Shown piece after piece: positions 61,395 through 64,000 of a stretch of DNA of 64,000 nucleotides (the first letter of the stretch is position 1; every line of letters begins with the position of its first letter). Below the pieces are notes generated by a model. It had not been told where the DNA came from. It searched no databases and worked only from the letters and a program-made list of their open reading frames with translations. Source of the stretch: Elysia crispata (lineage: Eukaryota; Mollusca; Gastropoda; Plakobranchidae). The stretch covers positions 158,501 through 222,500 of the forward strand of contig JAWDGP010005685.1 of NCBI GenBank assembly GCA_033675545.1, given 5' to 3'. The translations under genes and the position numbers were made by a program.

Positions 61395-62485
61395 GGGCGA
61401 GTTGGGATAATGATAGTGAAAATGATGACTCTTAGGAGGGACTTGGGATGATGATGGTGATGGGCGGGTTGGGATAATGATAGTGAAAATGATGACTCCT
61501 AGGAGGGACTTGGGATGATGATGGTGATGGGCGGGTTGGGATAATGATAGTGAAAATGATGACTCCTAGGAGGGACTTGGGATGATGATGGTGATGGGCG
61601 AGTTGGGATAATAATAGTGAAAATGATGACTCTTAGGAGGGACTTGGGATGATGATGGTGATGGGCGGGTTGGGATAATAATAGTGAAAATGATGACTCT
61701 TAGGAGGGACTTGGGATGATGATGGTGATGGGAGGGGGGGGGGGAGCTGGGATAATAATAGTGAAAATGATGACTCTTAGGAGGGACTTGGGATGATGAT
61801 GGTGATGGGCGGGTTGGGATAATAATAGTGAAAATGATGACTCTTAGGAGGGACTTGGGATGATGATGGTGATGGGGGGGGCTGGGATAATAATAGTGAA
61901 AATGATGACTCCTAGGAGGGACTTGGGATGATGGTGGTGATTGTGGGGCTGGGATAATAATAGTGAAAATGATGACTCTTAGGAGGGACTTGGGATGATG
62001 ATGGTGATGGGGGGGCTGGGATAATGATAGTGAAAATGATGACTCCTAGGAGGGACTTGGGATGATGATGGTGATGGGCGAGTTGGGATAATAATAGTGA
62101 AAATGATGGCTCTTAGGAGGGACTTGGGATGATGGTGGTGATTGGGGGGGGGGGGGCGGGCTGGGATAATGATAGTGAAAATGATGACTCCTAGGAGGGA
62201 CTTGGGATGATGATGGTGATGGGCGGGTTGGGATAATGATAGTGAAAATGATGACTCCTAGGAGGGACTTGGGATGATGGTGGTGATGGGCGGGTTGGGA
62301 TAATGATAGTGAAAATGATGGCTCTTAGGCGGGACTTGGGATGATGGTGGTGATGGGCGGGTTGGGATAATGATAGTGAAAATGATGACTCCTAGGAGGG
62401 ACTTGGGATGATGGTGGTGATGGGCGGGTTGGGATAATGATAGTGAAAATGATGACTCCTAGGCGGGACTTGGGATGATGATGGT
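61395..62485. repeat. 67-bp minisatellite, about 16 copies
   Basis: Direct repeats of a 67-bp unit: GGGATAATGATAGTGAAAAT, GATGACTCCTAGGAGGGACT, TGGGATGATGATGGTGATGG, GCGGGTT. Starts are 67 apart (61404, 61471, 61538 and so on). Some copies replace GCGGGTT with G runs of up to about 12 (near 61734, 61874 and 62145), which could form G-quadruplexes. Each unit carries the palindrome CCTAGG or its variant CTTAGG. Confidence 0.96.
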
Positions 62486-63652
62486 GAGAGCGATCGATTT
62501 TGATGTAGTTGAAGGCTGAGAATTGTGAGAATGATGTTGTGATAATAATGAGGATATAAGAGGTTGATTGCGATGAATTTGTTGGAAAAAAAGCTCATTA
62601 TAATTAAAGGTGTATTGACGAAAGTGATGTTGATATTTATTGGGGAACACCATCAATCCTACTGCACGGAAACGCTTAATGTAATTATCAATCCCGGTTT
62701 TAACACTGACGTTCAAGTTGGGAAAGTTCTGGACTGAAATATCAGTCAAATTAGAACGGCAAAAACCTTATCCTCCCGAAAAAGGAAAATCAAGAAAAAT
62801 TAACAAACTTGTGCAACTTTGTAAAGCAAAAATAATTTTACTTGTAGGCCTACATCGATTTCTAAAGGAGTTTTCTTGTCAAAACTGATTCATAGATTCT
62901 TGTAATGATCAAGCCATAATATTGGTGTCTTAAAGTACATAATCTTTATTATCTAGTAAAGTGAGCCCGACAGGTGGTTTCATACAGCCACTGGCAATTA
63001 TTGAATCAAGAATTTCTCTTCATAACTTTTCAAATTATTATATGTACATTTTTATAATTACTTCATTTCATTTATATATCTGCAATGGGCTTCTCCAAAA
63101 GACCCTCAGCAAATAAACTCATTGTTTTGACATTCTTTTATTGGTTGAATTTATTCACAGACCGAGAACTAAAAATAACTGCGAAAGAAAGTAAGATATA
63201 CAAACAGTCAGACACACAAATACTCAAGCACACTTATATACACAATATTGTGCTTGCATAGTTTATCAACAGATATTTGAACAGTGGCCAAGAACGAAAA
63301 AATCTATAAACAGCCTGGTGTTTGTAGCAATAGCTTGACTGGAAGATGACTGACGTGTACACTGAGACAATGGTAAATATCTAAAGTTTCAGAACTGAAA
63401 TAACCATGATATGGAGAGAGATAGCTCAGTTTTCCGCGTGGACCAGACTAATCTTTATCAGAGTATGTCCAGGAAAAAGGAAAGATATGTTCTCACCCTG
63501 CAGCTCAATCCAAGAGAAAAACACAGAAAAATATTTAGAGAGCCTTTACAAAATTGCATTGAAACCTTCTCTCATAGCCAGTTACAACACAAACCAATTT
63601 TCTTGTAGTGGATTCATTCTGACTATAAAAGCTAATCATCCACAGATTTTGC

Positions 63653-63678
63653 AGAGCGAGCGAGCGAGCGAGCGAGCG

Positions 63679-63772
<94 letters not shown>
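63653..63772. repeat. (GAGC)n(GA)n compound microsatellite
   Basis: About seven GAGC units followed by about 45 GA units. The long Arg/Glu or Ser/Leu runs in translation are artefacts of the repeat. Confidence 0.96.
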
Positions 63773-63777
<5 letters not shown>

Positions 63778-64000
63778 GGCATGTTAAAAGAAGGGACATT
63801 ACTCTTGGTTTTCCATTGTCCGATGTTTTCCACAGTTAATGGCCTTAGAGTTCTCAATCGAGTTCTATGCTGAATTAGTTCCTTAAAACACTTTAGTACA
63901 GCATGGAATCTGCTATTTCCTATTCTCCATTGAAAGTTTAATAAGCATTAGAGAGGGTACACACTCTTGACGCTGGATTGGCATGGAAGGTGGAAAGACA

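Larger units (their letters stand above)
59236..64000. other. 5' flank of NUFIP1
   Basis: An upstream NUFIP1 exon is expected here because coding exon 1 is preceded by a good acceptor; I could not place it (a CAAG|gttaca donor near 60415 on the minus strand is only a guess). Also present: a CTAGATCT cluster at 60180-60300, a 67-bp minisatellite and a GAGC/GA repeat. An open frame at 60419-60754 (plus, 111 codons) matches nothing known to me. The rest is AT-rich without a recognised gene. Confidence 0.5.

Noticed and set aside
63406..63873. 155-codon frame with a long Arg/Glu run
   Set aside because: Driven entirely by the GAGC/GA microsatellite; flanking residues match nothing.
1..64000. CRISPR array or prokaryotic operon
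   Set aside because: The short tandem repeats have no spacer-repeat alternation; all recognised genes are intron-rich metazoan genes.

Overview
This is animal nuclear DNA, AT-rich and intron-rich, with four protein-coding genes that all read on the minus strand. Nothing prokaryotic or viral is visible. I rebuilt the genes exon by exon: splice sites were accepted only where the reading phase joins and the protein stays alignable with a remembered human orthologue. The proteins are clearly metazoan. The many TAGGCCTA-like and CTAGATCT-like palindromes suggest a mollusc, perhaps a gastropod, but that is a weak inference.

Layout from left to right (each gene reads right to left). (1) 1-10805: ZRSR2, the U2AF35-related protein of the minor (U12) spliceosome, 10 exons, cut by the window edge inside its C-terminal RS tail. 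(2) 10806-16370: intergenic DNA with a small inverted-repeat element, a 7-copy 41-bp minisatellite and a long degenerate CA/TG-rich tract. (3) 17028-25524: MED4, a Mediator middle-module subunit, 6 exons, 296 residues. A 13-copy 50-bp minisatellite abuts its stop codon, and its first intron carries a mariner fragment arranged as a near-perfect 1-kb palindrome. (4) 25525-29494: intergenic DNA with a CT-repeat close to the MED4 start and a 136-bp tandem duplication. (5) 29495-42989: EIF2A, 17 exons, 576 residues. Introns 10 and 11 are consecutive U12-type introns, one GT-AG and one AT-AC. (6) 42990-49529: intergenic DNA with TAG-repeat arrays flanked by inverted and direct modules, two pogo/Tigger-like MITEs in opposite orientations, and a LINE fragment split by one of those MITEs. 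(7) 49530-59215 (first exon probably farther right): NUFIP1, a box C/D snoRNP assembly factor, 9 coding exons, 660 residues. (8) 59236-64000: 5' flank with a cluster of CTAGATCT motifs, a roughly 16-copy 67-bp minisatellite and a GAGC/GA microsatellite.

All four genes serve RNA production or use: minor-intron splicing (ZRSR2), transcription (MED4), translation initiation (EIF2A) and snoRNP assembly (NUFIP1). The most striking observation is functional. EIF2A contains two adjacent U12-type introns, and ZRSR2, the factor that reads U12 3' splice sites, lies 19 kb away in the same window. Mobile DNA consists of one LINE family (three decayed pieces), a pogo-like MITE family (three pieces) and one mariner.
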